DNA of 7,910 bases from UBA6164 sp045107135. GTDB taxonomy: Bacteria; Patescibacteriota; Gracilibacteria; BD1-5; UBA6164. The position numbers were made by a program, and so were the translations under genes. The DNA lies in the NCBI GenBank assembly GCA_045107135.1, contig JASFZI010000037.1, positions 1 to 7,910 on the forward strand. The letters run 5' to 3'. The notes beneath the pieces are model-generated. The model was not told where the DNA came from, made no database searches, and saw only the letters and a program-made list of their open reading frames with translations. Below are positions 1 to 7,566 of the stretch, piece after piece (positions within the stretch are counted from its first letter, which is position 1; each line of letters starts with the position of its first letter).

Positions 1-1
1 T

Positions 2-3000
2 ACTAGAGATTTAGAAAATATTACTAGAATAAAAGTTCGTGAAGTGCTTCAAGATGGATATATCCCATTTACAGATACACTAAATCCGAATTGAGCAGAA
101 TTCACTGCAGAGCTATATTGTTGAATAGATATCAAAAATTATGATAACGTTGAATATATTCAAGGTGAAGATTTATGATACTGAAAAACAGTTCAGTGTG
201 TTGCTTGGAATGTTCCGAAGGGACCGGATCCATTAGGTGTTTGTGAAAACGATTTTAGTGTAAATAATCAAAAAGATTTATCTATAATTGATTTATCAAC
301 TGGATTACAAACATATGTTAATGATTTAGCATTTGGTTCTTCAGCTGCTGCAGCTGATAGAGTAACTTGAAATGTATATTATTTAGAAAATACAAATGGT
401 AATCCAAGATTAGGAGTCTATGATATAGCTACTCATACTAATACTGTTATATGATTTACTAATACTCAAAGATTATTTACTAAGATGGCCTTTAATAGAG
501 ATGGTGTATTGTATGCTATGAGTGAATATAAAAGTAGTAATTTATTTACAATAAATACGCTTACTTGAGAAGCAACTCATATCGATGCAACTTGATTAAT
601 TAATAAAGATTGATGAGATCTGATATTTGATGATAATTGAGATTTGTATGTAATGGTAAAAAATTGAAAATTCTATAGAGTTGCTGTTACTACTAATACA
701 ACTGCAACATTCTTATGATATGTAAATTATCTATGAAATAATATAGATTCTACTTGATTAGTGTTTAAAGATTGATTGTTTTATGTAACTGATAATAATA
801 ATAGTCTATATTCATTTAGTCTAGATGATATTAGTGATTTAACTAAAATAACAAATAGTACAAATAATATTAATGATTTGGCTAGTTGTCCTGTTGAAAT
901 ATTACCAGATACTGGTTCTGTTGCTGTATTTAAATTTAATGATAGAAATGAGGATACTCAATGGAATGAACCATGTTGAGGAGTAATTATACCAGATAAT
1001 GAACTATTTATATCAGCTTGTATGGATGATGAATGGGGGTTAGATTGATGGGAGATGGTTCTAAGTAATAGTTGAACTACTTATACAGGAACAACAGTAG
1101 AAGGTTGACATTATATATTTAATGATGTTCCAGTTTGAGAATATACTCTTTGTGAAGTACAACAAATTGGGTGGTTTCAAACACTACCTGTAGATAATGA
1201 ATGTTATTCTATTGTAGTTGAATTAGGTAGTTTAGAAGAGTATCAATTTGGTAACCATGAAATTACGTCAGGAGAAGTTACTCTTTGTAAAGAAGACTCT
1301 AGATGAAATCCATTAAGTTGATGGAATTTACAATTACTTTGAAATAGTGTAGAAGAAGTAATTGTTCCAACAACTACTTGAACACCAGTTTCTTCTGCTA
1401 GTTTAAGTGAAGGTAATTATGTATTAGTTGCTAATGGTACATATGAGTACCGTTGAACTAATTGATTATTAAATGATGCAAATTATTCTGAAAGATTATT
1501 AACTGATTGATATAGCTGAGATTATTTTCCTTGGATTAATGTTAATAATTTAAATACTCCTTATGAAGGATATTTAGGAATTATGGTTAATTGAGTACCA
1601 ACTAATTGGAGTAATTATTTAGCATGAGATCATGAATATGCTATATGATTTTCAAGTTATAGTTGAACATTTGATTTTACAGTTCTAGACACTGGATATT
1701 CTGATAATGTAGGTGATCTTGAAGTAGAAATATTTGAAGGTTATGCCGGTACTACTGGTGAAAACTGATGTGTGACTTTTGAAGATGTTCCTTTTGGATA
1801 TTATACAATTGATGAAACATTAAAAGTTGATTGGGAAATAATGAGTTGATTATGAGAAGAATTAGTTGATATAGAACATAATGTATTCACTATTGTTAAC
1901 CAAGATACTAACGCACCTGAAAAACCAGAGACTAGTTCAGTAGGTTGATATAAATTTAACGATTTAAATGAAAATAGTGATTGGGATAATTGTTGAGTAA
2001 GAGAAATTATAGAATGAACAGCATTTGTTTGTTTAGGTTATGAGTCACCATTAGGTAGATGGGAAATCACCCTTAGCTGATCAAGCTATACTTGAACAAC
2101 TTTAACAAATGAAAATTGATATTATTTATTTGATAATATCCCAGTTTGAGAATATACAATTTGTGAAACGCAACAAGAATGATGGACCCAAACATTTCCT
2201 TCTCTAGAAGATGAATGATGTCATAATATTGTTGTATGAGTTGAAAATGAAGAAGAATATGATTTTGGTAATTATGAGGATGAAATACCAACTTTTATTC
2301 CAAGTTCTAGTTCGAGTTGAGGAGGTAGTTCTATTCATACTGCGACTTGTGATGGTTTAGAAATCACAACTGATCTTTGAACATCAACCTGAAGTATTGA
2401 ATTAACATGTAACTGAAATGCTGATACAGAGATGTTTATGTTAGATTGTTGAGATTGATCTGCTAAACAAATTAAGACTCCAGTTGAATGATCTAGTTCA
2501 TATGCTACATTTGTTTGTGATTATGATGTAACAGAAAGTTATACTCCTGTTTGTAGTGTTTCTGTTGCGGAAATATATGACGAAAATTCTACGTATTGGA
2601 AAACTTCAAGCAATGTATGTACTTTAGATATTTCGTTTAATGATTTAATTACATATACAGTAGAAGAAGAAATTGTAGCTGCATGAGAAGAATTAATTAA
2701 GGGAAAATCTGATAGTGGATGAGGTGGTTGATGAGGAATTGAAAGAGTATTTAATGATTATGTAGATAAAGGGAATGAGTTAAAAGATATTGAAATAGAT
2801 GAAGAAAAAATTTGAAAATCTAGTATTGAATCTTTGCCACAGATATTATTAAAAACTTGAACTCCTATTAGTGAAAGAGTCGGTATAAATAATGATAATA
2901 GGGTTGAGTTAAATGCTCCTCCAATGACAAGTAGTTTTATTAATGATATTAATATTTGGAAACTAAAATTACCTGAGGAAGATAGAAATAGAGGAGAATA

Positions 3001-3709
3001 TATAGTAGTTCCAAGTAATGGGTTAATTGTTCCTGTAAACTATGTTCCAAATGACTCTGAAGATTATGAAAAACTGATTAATTGAAGAGAAGTAAATGTT
3101 AATCCATATTTAAGAACTTGAGTAATGAGTTATCCTAGTACAAGTAGTGCTTATTGAGAGGTATGAAATAGGGTAATATATTGACATAGTTCATATTGGA
3201 AGTTTGATAATGGTAGATATAAAACACAATTTCAAAAAATAATCGAACTTGATGTTTGAGAAGAAATATGGGTATACAAAATTCAATCAAATTGAGAATT
3301 TGAAAGGTTTGTTTATAGAGTAGAAAAATCTTTTGAAACTGAACCAACTAACGTTTGAATTATGAACCCAGGTATGTGAAGTAATTTAACACTAATAACT
3401 TGTACCCCTATTTGAGGTATAGAATGAAGATGGGTTGTGCAAGCAAAGTTTGTTAATGAAGACAAAGCAGAGCTTGAAAAATATTTATATTGAGAATCTG
3501 TTGCTGCTAAATATAGAATTGCAATATCAAGGATTATAAATAGGGTAGAAGCTTTAGATAATGAAAAAAGAGAACAATTTACTTTAGAAATTTTCTCTAA
3601 GATTGAAGATTTGGAGCAAAGCATTCAAGGTAATATTGATATTTCAAATATGTTAAATTATTTTAAATTACAATTAGCTATTAGTTATCAAAAAATATCT
3701 AATACTTAA
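2..3709 (+). CDS. Giant multidomain surface adhesin with C-terminal sortase domain (5' partial, UGA=Gly)
   Basis: The frame is open from base 2 to the TAA at 3707-3709 when TGA is read as Gly: 1235 visible residues, with the N-terminus outside the window. Domains: residues ~94-300 look like a beta-propeller of the DUF6923 type (repeated units such as DLIFDDNGDLYVM and LVFKDGLFYVTDN); ~304-420 and ~647-760 are SdrD_B/Cna-B-like (FKFND or YKFND openings, VPVGEYTLCE and IPVGEYTICE near the ends); ~422-640 contains a prealbumin-like part (VTFEDVPFGYYTIDE); ~767-777 is a Ser/Gly linker; ~783-880 is Cys-rich and PKD-like (DCGDGS); 906-912 are seven glycines; 945-955 is a degenerate sorting-like motif; 1000-1150 is a sortase; 1151-1235 is charged and helical. 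No membrane segment is visible in this part. Likely role (inferred): secreted or surface-attached adhesin that carries its own transpeptidase. Exact family names would need profile searches. Confidence 0.9.
911..1260 (+). other. SdrD_B-like domain, copy 1
   Basis: Residues ~304-420 of the large protein. The domain opens with VFKFNDRNED, has a GWEMVLS strand, and closes with VPVGEYTLCEVQQIGW, the usual 'nvP.GeY.vcE....GW' ending of SdrD_B/SpaA-like beta-sandwich domains. The Gly of VPVGEY is TGA. These domains act as rigid stalk units in surface proteins. The two Asp/Asn-rich stretches could bind Ca2+ as in Sdr proteins, but that is inference. Confidence 0.75.
1940..2278 (+). other. SdrD_B-like domain, copy 2
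   Basis: Residues ~647-760. It matches copy 1 in order and motif: YKFNDLNENSDW, then GRWEITLSGSSYTGTT, then IPVGEYTICETQQEGW. It is clearly an internal duplicate that has diverged, separated from copy 1 by about 225 residues of a different, prealbumin-like region. Confidence 0.75.
2999..3451 (+). other. Embedded sortase transpeptidase domain
   Basis: Residues ~1000-1150, about 150 residues, the normal size of a sortase catalytic domain. Visible active-site features are His1062 in VIYGHSSYW, Cys1134 in TLITCTPIGG and Arg1143 in EGRWVVQAKF. The order His, TLxTC Cys, Arg and the spacing fit the sortase fold. The Gly before the catalytic His is a TGA codon. Sortases cleave a sorting motif and transfer the acyl group to an amine; the class is uncertain, though TCTP and GR.VV resemble classes C to E more than class A. 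Sortases are normally separate membrane-anchored enzymes; here the domain is the C-terminal part of an adhesin, with no adjacent membrane helix. Confidence 0.85.
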
Positions 3710-3722
3710 ATTATTGTAATAT

Positions 3723-3755
3723 AAAAAAACACTAGAATTTTTCTAGTGTTTTTTT
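3723..3755. terminator. Bidirectional intrinsic terminator between convergent genes
   Basis: A perfect 15-bp inverted repeat (3723-3737 with 3741-3755, loop TTT) has a seven-A run on the left and seven-T run on the right, so it works in both directions. It lies 13 bases past the stop of the surface-protein gene and 10 bases past the stop of the convergent transglutaminase-like gene. The ACACTAGAA core closely resembles the terminator at 5235-5264. Confidence 0.88.
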
Positions 3756-3765
3756 GTGTTTTTAA

Positions 3766-5028
3766 TTAATAATTAAAAGCTAATTCATCTGTAATTATAC
3801 TATAAACTAACCTATATGTTCAATTATCCCATTTTAATAATTTATATCATTCTAAATTATAATTTAACTGTTTAAGCAATGTCTCGATATTTGTATCATT
3901 TATAGTATAATATTTTATATTTATAATTTTTTTTGTTTGATTATTTTCTTTAAATTTATAATTATTAACTTCAAAAGTTGGTATTATATTTTCTAATTTT
4001 TTTATTGTCATTTTCTCACTAAATAAAATTTGATTATTTTCTTTAAAAGTAAATGATTTTAATAATAGATAATTTTTATTTTCATACTTGCTTGTAAGTT
4101 GTGATAAATTTTCATTTATTAAATTTTTTCTATATTCTAAGCTTGTAGTTTTTAGGTATTCAGGGAGTGTACCATAATCAAACCTATCTGCATAAAATAA
4201 ATCTATAGGTAATCAAAAATATTTGTATTCACTGAATGTTTTATCTTTCAAAGCTCAAATAGGATCATCGAAAGTTAAATCAAAATATAATTTTCATATT
4301 CTTACCCATGCGTGACCAATATTTTGAAAATTATTTGCATCAATTACTGTTCAATTGATTACTTCTACATCTTTAATTCAAGCAAAGCTTAACATATATA
4401 AATAAAATTTTGAATATCATCCACAAATTCAAATATTATTTTCATAAGTAGAAATTCAAGAAAATATTTCCTTATTATTTATATCAAAAGTAATAGAATA
4501 ATCAGTATTTGTTAATATATAATCATATATTTTATATATCTTTCAAGCTGTATTTAATCATTTAGTTAATTTAAGCGTTTCATTTTTTAGTCTTATAAAC
4601 AATTCATCAGTATCAGATAATAAATATTTTTTATCATCTACTAATTGATTTAAAAATTCTTTTTTATTAGAAACTCATGAAATTATATTATCACTAATTA
4701 ATTTTACTTTTTTATAATTAGTAACAAAATATATTCAATTATTATTATCTAATACTAAAAGAGTTTTATTTGTATCTAGCCCATACGTTAATAGCTTGTC
4801 TTTTGAAAGTATAACTCAATTTCAGATTTTTTTATATTCTTTATATACATATGTATACCATATTCAATTTTCTAGAAAATAGTTATCACTTTCAGTTGTT
4901 TTGATTTTGAACTCTTTAATTATTTCATTTTTATTGAAGTCATTTAATGTTTGAGATTCATCTGCATATCAAGTCATATATATGCTTAATATAATTATTG
5001 CAGATAGTAGTTTGTTTATTGTTTTCAT
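3766..5028 (-). CDS. Exported transglutaminase-like protein (UGA=Gly)
   Basis: 420 residues, ATG at 5028, TAA at 3766-3768, with no TAA or TAG in between. Residues 1-22 form a signal peptide: MKTINK, a hydrophobic core, and a likely cleavage after Gly-Tyr-Ala. Residues ~195-255 carry the transglutaminase-like core: Cys202 in GICGGYSK, His239 in NIGHAWVRIG, Asp250 in LYFDLTFDDP. In this superfamily the triad supports cross-linking or thiol-protease-like chemistry; bacterial members are often proteolytic or of unknown activity, so the reaction cannot be assigned. Residues ~40-190 and ~330-420 are not recognised but are conserved in the paralog at 5263-7362, ending in GYKLLKWDNGTYRL. The leader before the ATG is A/T-rich with no Shine-Dalgarno. 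Mature protein is expected outside the cytoplasmic membrane. Possible partners are the neighbouring surface protein and paralog (inference). Confidence 0.85.
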
Positions 5029-5092
5029 AATGCTTTTTTAGAAAATAAATTTTTTATTTTTTTATTTGCATTAATTGTTTTAATACATTATT

Positions 5093-5120
5093 ATTTTAAC
5101 TCAATTTCTTTGTTCTTCAA
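5093..5120 (-). promoter_or_regulatory. Candidate promoter of the exported transglutaminase-like gene
   Basis: On the minus strand a TTGAAG -35-like box (5120-5115) is followed after 16 bases by a TAAAAT -10-like box (5098-5093), about 65 bases before the ATG at 5028. In DNA this AT-rich such matches arise easily; support comes mainly from its place downstream of two terminator-like hairpins, where a new promoter would be needed. Confidence 0.35.
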
Positions 5121-5128
5121 TTTAGTAA

Positions 5129-5146
5129 ATGCCTAAACATAGGCAT
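5129..5146. promoter_or_regulatory. Small perfect palindrome upstream of candidate promoter
   Basis: ATGCCTA, loop AACA, TAGGCAT: a 7-bp perfect inverted repeat, one of the few GC-containing palindromes in the intergenic DNA. It sits 8 bases upstream of the proposed -35 box, so it may be an operator or activator site, or simply a hairpin in a leader RNA. No T-run follows on either strand, so it is not an intrinsic terminator. Confidence 0.35.
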
Positions 5147-5162
5147 CTTGTCTATTTATAGC

Positions 5163-5193
5163 AAAAAAAAGGAGGTGACAGATTATCACCACC
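5163..5193 (-). terminator. GC-rich hairpin followed by eight T on the minus strand
   Basis: On the + strand GGAGGTGA (5171-5178) and TCACCACC (5186-5193) pair with one mismatch around a seven-base loop. Read on the minus strand, the stem is followed directly by TTTTTTTT (5170-5163), the layout of a classic intrinsic terminator. It lies about 70 bases beyond the stop of the upstream minus-strand gene, which already has a terminator at 5235-5264, so it would be a second, back-up terminator or the end of a small RNA. Confidence 0.6.
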
Positions 5194-5234
5194 AATTATT
5201 AATTTATTTGATATTTGAAAGAATTTATAGATAT

Positions 5235-5264
5235 AAAAAACACTATATTGATATAGTGTTTTTT
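5235..5264 (-). terminator. Intrinsic terminator overlapping the stop of the anchored paralog
   Basis: AAAAAACACTAT (5235-5246) pairs perfectly with ATAGTGTTTTTT (5253-5264) around a six-base loop; the pairing extends outward through ATAT on both sides. On the minus strand the stem ends in a six-T run. The TAA stop at 5265-5263 lies in the outer stem. The AAAAAACACTA core is the same as in the hairpin at 3723-3755, suggesting the terminator was duplicated with the gene. Confidence 0.75.
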
Positions 5265-7362
5265 ATATTATTGTAACATTATAAGATAGTCTATATGTTC
5301 AATTATCCCATTTGAATAATTTATATCAATCTAAATTGTAATCTATTTGTTCTAATAAAGTTTCAATATTTGAATCATCTGTAGTGAAATAATCAATATT
5401 TCAGATTTTTTTAATTTGATTATCTTCTACAAATTTATAATTACTTACTTCATAATAAGGAATTATGTTTTTTAATTTTTCTATAGTTATTTTCTCATTA
5501 TATTCCAAATTATTATCCTTTCTAAAAGCAAAAGGTTTTAATAAAATATAGTTTAGATTTTCATATTTTGGGATAAGTTTTAATATATTATTTTGTATTA
5601 AGACTTCTCTAGATTTTAAATCTTCATTTTTAAGATATGAAGGAAGAGTCCCATAATCATATCTATTAGTATAAAATAAATCTTTTGGTAATCAAAAGTA
5701 CTTATATTCATTAAAAGTTTTAGTTTTTGTAGCTCATGTTGGATCATCGAATGTTGGATCGTAATATAAAGATCCAATTTTTAACCATGCATGACCGATA
5801 TTTGGGAAATCCGCAGCATCTAACACATCTCATTTTACAACTTTAGCATCAAAAATTCATGCGAAACTTAGCATATATAAACTTAATTTTGTATATCATC
5901 CACAGATTCAATTTTTATTTTTATATGTTATTATTCATGAAAATATTTCTTTATTATTTATACTAAAAGTTGTTGAATATGATATATTTTTTAAAATATA
6001 TTCATAAATCTTTGATACTTTGTTTCAGTTTGATAATCATTTAATTAAATTTTCAGTTTCTATTTTTAAGCTTAAAAATAAGCTATCTGTATCGGAATAT
6101 ATATATCTTTTGTCATCTATTAATTCAGACAAGAATTCATGTTTATTTGTTACTCCTGAGATTATGTAATCACTAATCAATTTTACTTTTTTATAATCTG
6201 TAACGAATGATGCTCATAAATCATTATCTAGTAATAAAAGAGTAGTTTTTTTATTTAATCAGCCACGTTGTAGGTCATTTTTTGATGGAATAATTCATTT
6301 TCAAAAATTTTTATAATTTGTATATATATATGTATACCAAATTCAATTTTCAATGAAAAAATTATCATTTTTTAATATTTTTATTTTAAAAGAATTAAAT
6401 ATATCACCATTTAATTTTTCTAATATTTTTTTTATTTCTATATTTAAATTTGCTGAAATACTATCAATATTATTAGTTATCTCTTCTTTAACTACAGGAG
6501 TTTGAGTAACTTCCTTAATTTTAGTTTTTATTTCCTCTTTAATTTCAGGAATTTGAGGAGCTTCTTTAACTTCAATTTTTATTTCCTGTTTAATTACAGG
6601 TTTAATAATAGGAGCTTGAGGAATTTTCTTAATTTCAGTTTTTATTTCTTTTTTAATTATAGGCTTTTCAGGGATTTCTTTAACTTCGATTTTTGTTTCT
6701 TCTTTAATTATAGGAATTTGAGAAATTTCTTTAGTATTATTTTTTAAATCACTTATTGATGCTGAATTGAATGCTAGATTTTCCTCCTCTAAAACATCTA
6801 TATCATTTAATGATTCACTTAAAATTTCTTTTAATGCTAACATTTTTGCTGTTATAATCTCTATTTCAAAGGATGATTCAGATGTAGTGAAATCTACTCT
6901 TAATAAAATGTCGTCAATTTGATCAATATATGCCTTTTTATTCTTTACTGTGATGTTGTTTAGAGTCTCTCAAAATTTTTCAATAAAGGTCTTTTTGTAT
7001 TTTAATTTTTCGTAGATTATTTTACTGTTATTAGACATTTTATTAATTTTCTTACTTGAAAGAGGAGTAATAATATTTTCACTTTTAGGAATAATTATAT
7101 TAGCATACTTAAGCGATGCAATATTTCTTGATTGATATATTGAAATATTTAATTTAGGGTAGTTTACAGATAAACATACTAGAAAATTAAATATATTGAT
7201 AGAAATAAATAAACTTCAAATTAAAATAACACTAAAATATCATACAAAAGTATTAACTCTAATTTTATTAAGTTTATCTTTTGTATTATTTATTTTTATT
7301 TTTATTATTTTGTTATTAATTTTATTTTTGAAATTAATAACTTTTTGTCTAAAATCTATCAT
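5263..7362 (-). CDS. Membrane-anchored transglutaminase-like protein with Lys/Glu/Pro repeat stalk (UGA=Gly)
   Basis: 699 residues, ATG at 7362, TAA at 5265-5263, no TAA or TAG between. This is the first ATG below the in-frame stop at 7419 and lies about 45 bases from a good promoter. Residues 1-36 are Lys/Asn-rich and probably cytoplasmic; ~38-64 form one hydrophobic helix; ~65-210 look helical; 211-299 are five Lys/Glu/Pro repeats of about 17 residues; 325-699 align end to end with residues 40-420 of the protein at 3766-5028, over half identical by eye. The transglutaminase-like triad is intact: Cys487 in GICGGYTK, His524 in NIGHAWLKIG, Asp535 in YYDPTFDDP, with the same spacings (37 and 11). 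Predicted topology: N-in anchor, catalytic part outside on an extended stalk. A shorter ATG at 6843 exists but would lose the anchor. The reaction is unknown. Confidence 0.83.
6466..6732 (-). repeat. Five tandem ~51-bp coding repeats (Lys/Glu/Pro stalk)
   Basis: In residues 211-299 of the anchored transglutaminase-like protein, units read like KEIPEKPIIKKEIKTEI. Four units are 17 residues and the third is 21 residues. The shared pattern is KE/KK-hydrophobic-x-Q/E-x-P, then hydrophobic-hydrophobic-K, then alternating Lys/Glu. Such Pro-punctuated charged repeats usually make extended, TonB-like rods or stalks. DNA repeats are diverged, and unit number may vary between strains (inference). Confidence 0.82.
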
Positions 7363-7413
7363 TTTATTTTTTATTTTTATTTTTATGTTTATTTTTTTGT
7401 AAACATATACTTT

Positions 7414-7443
7414 ATTTTACCATACATTTGGCTTTCCTGTCAA
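7414..7443 (-). promoter_or_regulatory. Sigma70-type promoter of the anchored transglutaminase-like gene
   Basis: On the minus strand a consensus TTGACA -35 box (7443-7438), 18-base spacer and TAAAAT -10 box (7419-7414) lie about 50 bases before the ATG at 7362. The predicted leader is nearly all A and T, with long A-rich runs and no Shine-Dalgarno, so initiation may rely on an unstructured A-rich leader. Confidence 0.65.
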
Positions 7444-7478
7444 TTTTTTGAACTAAAAGTTAAATTTTACTTTAGAAG

Positions 7479-7510
7479 TTGTAATTTTTATATATTATTT
7501 ATAATATAAT
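7479..7510 (+). promoter_or_regulatory. Candidate promoter of the divergent membrane-protein gene
   Basis: TTGTAA (7479-7484) stands 15 bases before a TATAAT (7500-7505), which overlaps a second TATAAT (7505-7510) 20 bases away. Either hexamer is a perfect -10 box, but the spacings to TTGTAA are not ideal. The start codon is about 57 bases downstream. Together with the opposite-facing promoter at 7414-7443 this makes a compact divergent control region. Confidence 0.4.
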
Positions 7511-7566
7511 AGACATACTGATAATTATAGTTGCTAATTATAGCCGAAAAAATTAACCTAAAAATT

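Noticed and set aside
776..979. A 67-residue standard-code ORF on the + strand
   Set aside because: It is an internal piece of the large surface-protein gene between two in-frame TGA codons; with TGA=Gly the frame continues on both sides.
2073..2291. Minus-strand ORF opposite the second SdrD_B-like domain
   Set aside because: The + strand frame there encodes a recognisable domain; the antisense frame shows no motif.
3135..3624. Minus-strand ORFs opposite the sortase region (3135-3347 and 3313-3624)
   Set aside because: They are antisense to a well-supported sortase domain with catalytic residues and have no family resemblance.
2..3709. Decayed pseudogene full of stops
   Set aside because: Only TGA interrupts the frame; TAA and TAG are absent for over 1200 codons and domain motifs are intact, which is recoding rather than decay.
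5169..5232. A short + strand gene behind the strong Shine-Dalgarno-like AAGGAGGTGA
   Set aside because: No ATG or GTG lies at a workable distance. The nearest TTG is about 30 bases away and opens only about 22 codons, running through a terminator.
6502..6747. Phe/Asn/Arg-rich + strand ORF opposite the repeats
   Set aside because: It is the complement of the Lys/Glu repeat coding region. Its periodicity comes from those repeats, and it has no leader or promoter of its own.
6343..6843. A 166-residue standard-code ORF on the minus strand as a separate gene
   Set aside because: It is the repeat-stalk portion of the 699-residue protein, cut by TGA at its end and starting at an internal ATG. The same frame carries on into the catalytic domain.
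7196..7402. Hydrophobic 68-residue + strand ORF
   Set aside because: It is antisense to the N-terminus, anchor helix and A-rich leader of the minus-strand gene; its Phe/Ile/Leu content comes from T-rich complement DNA.
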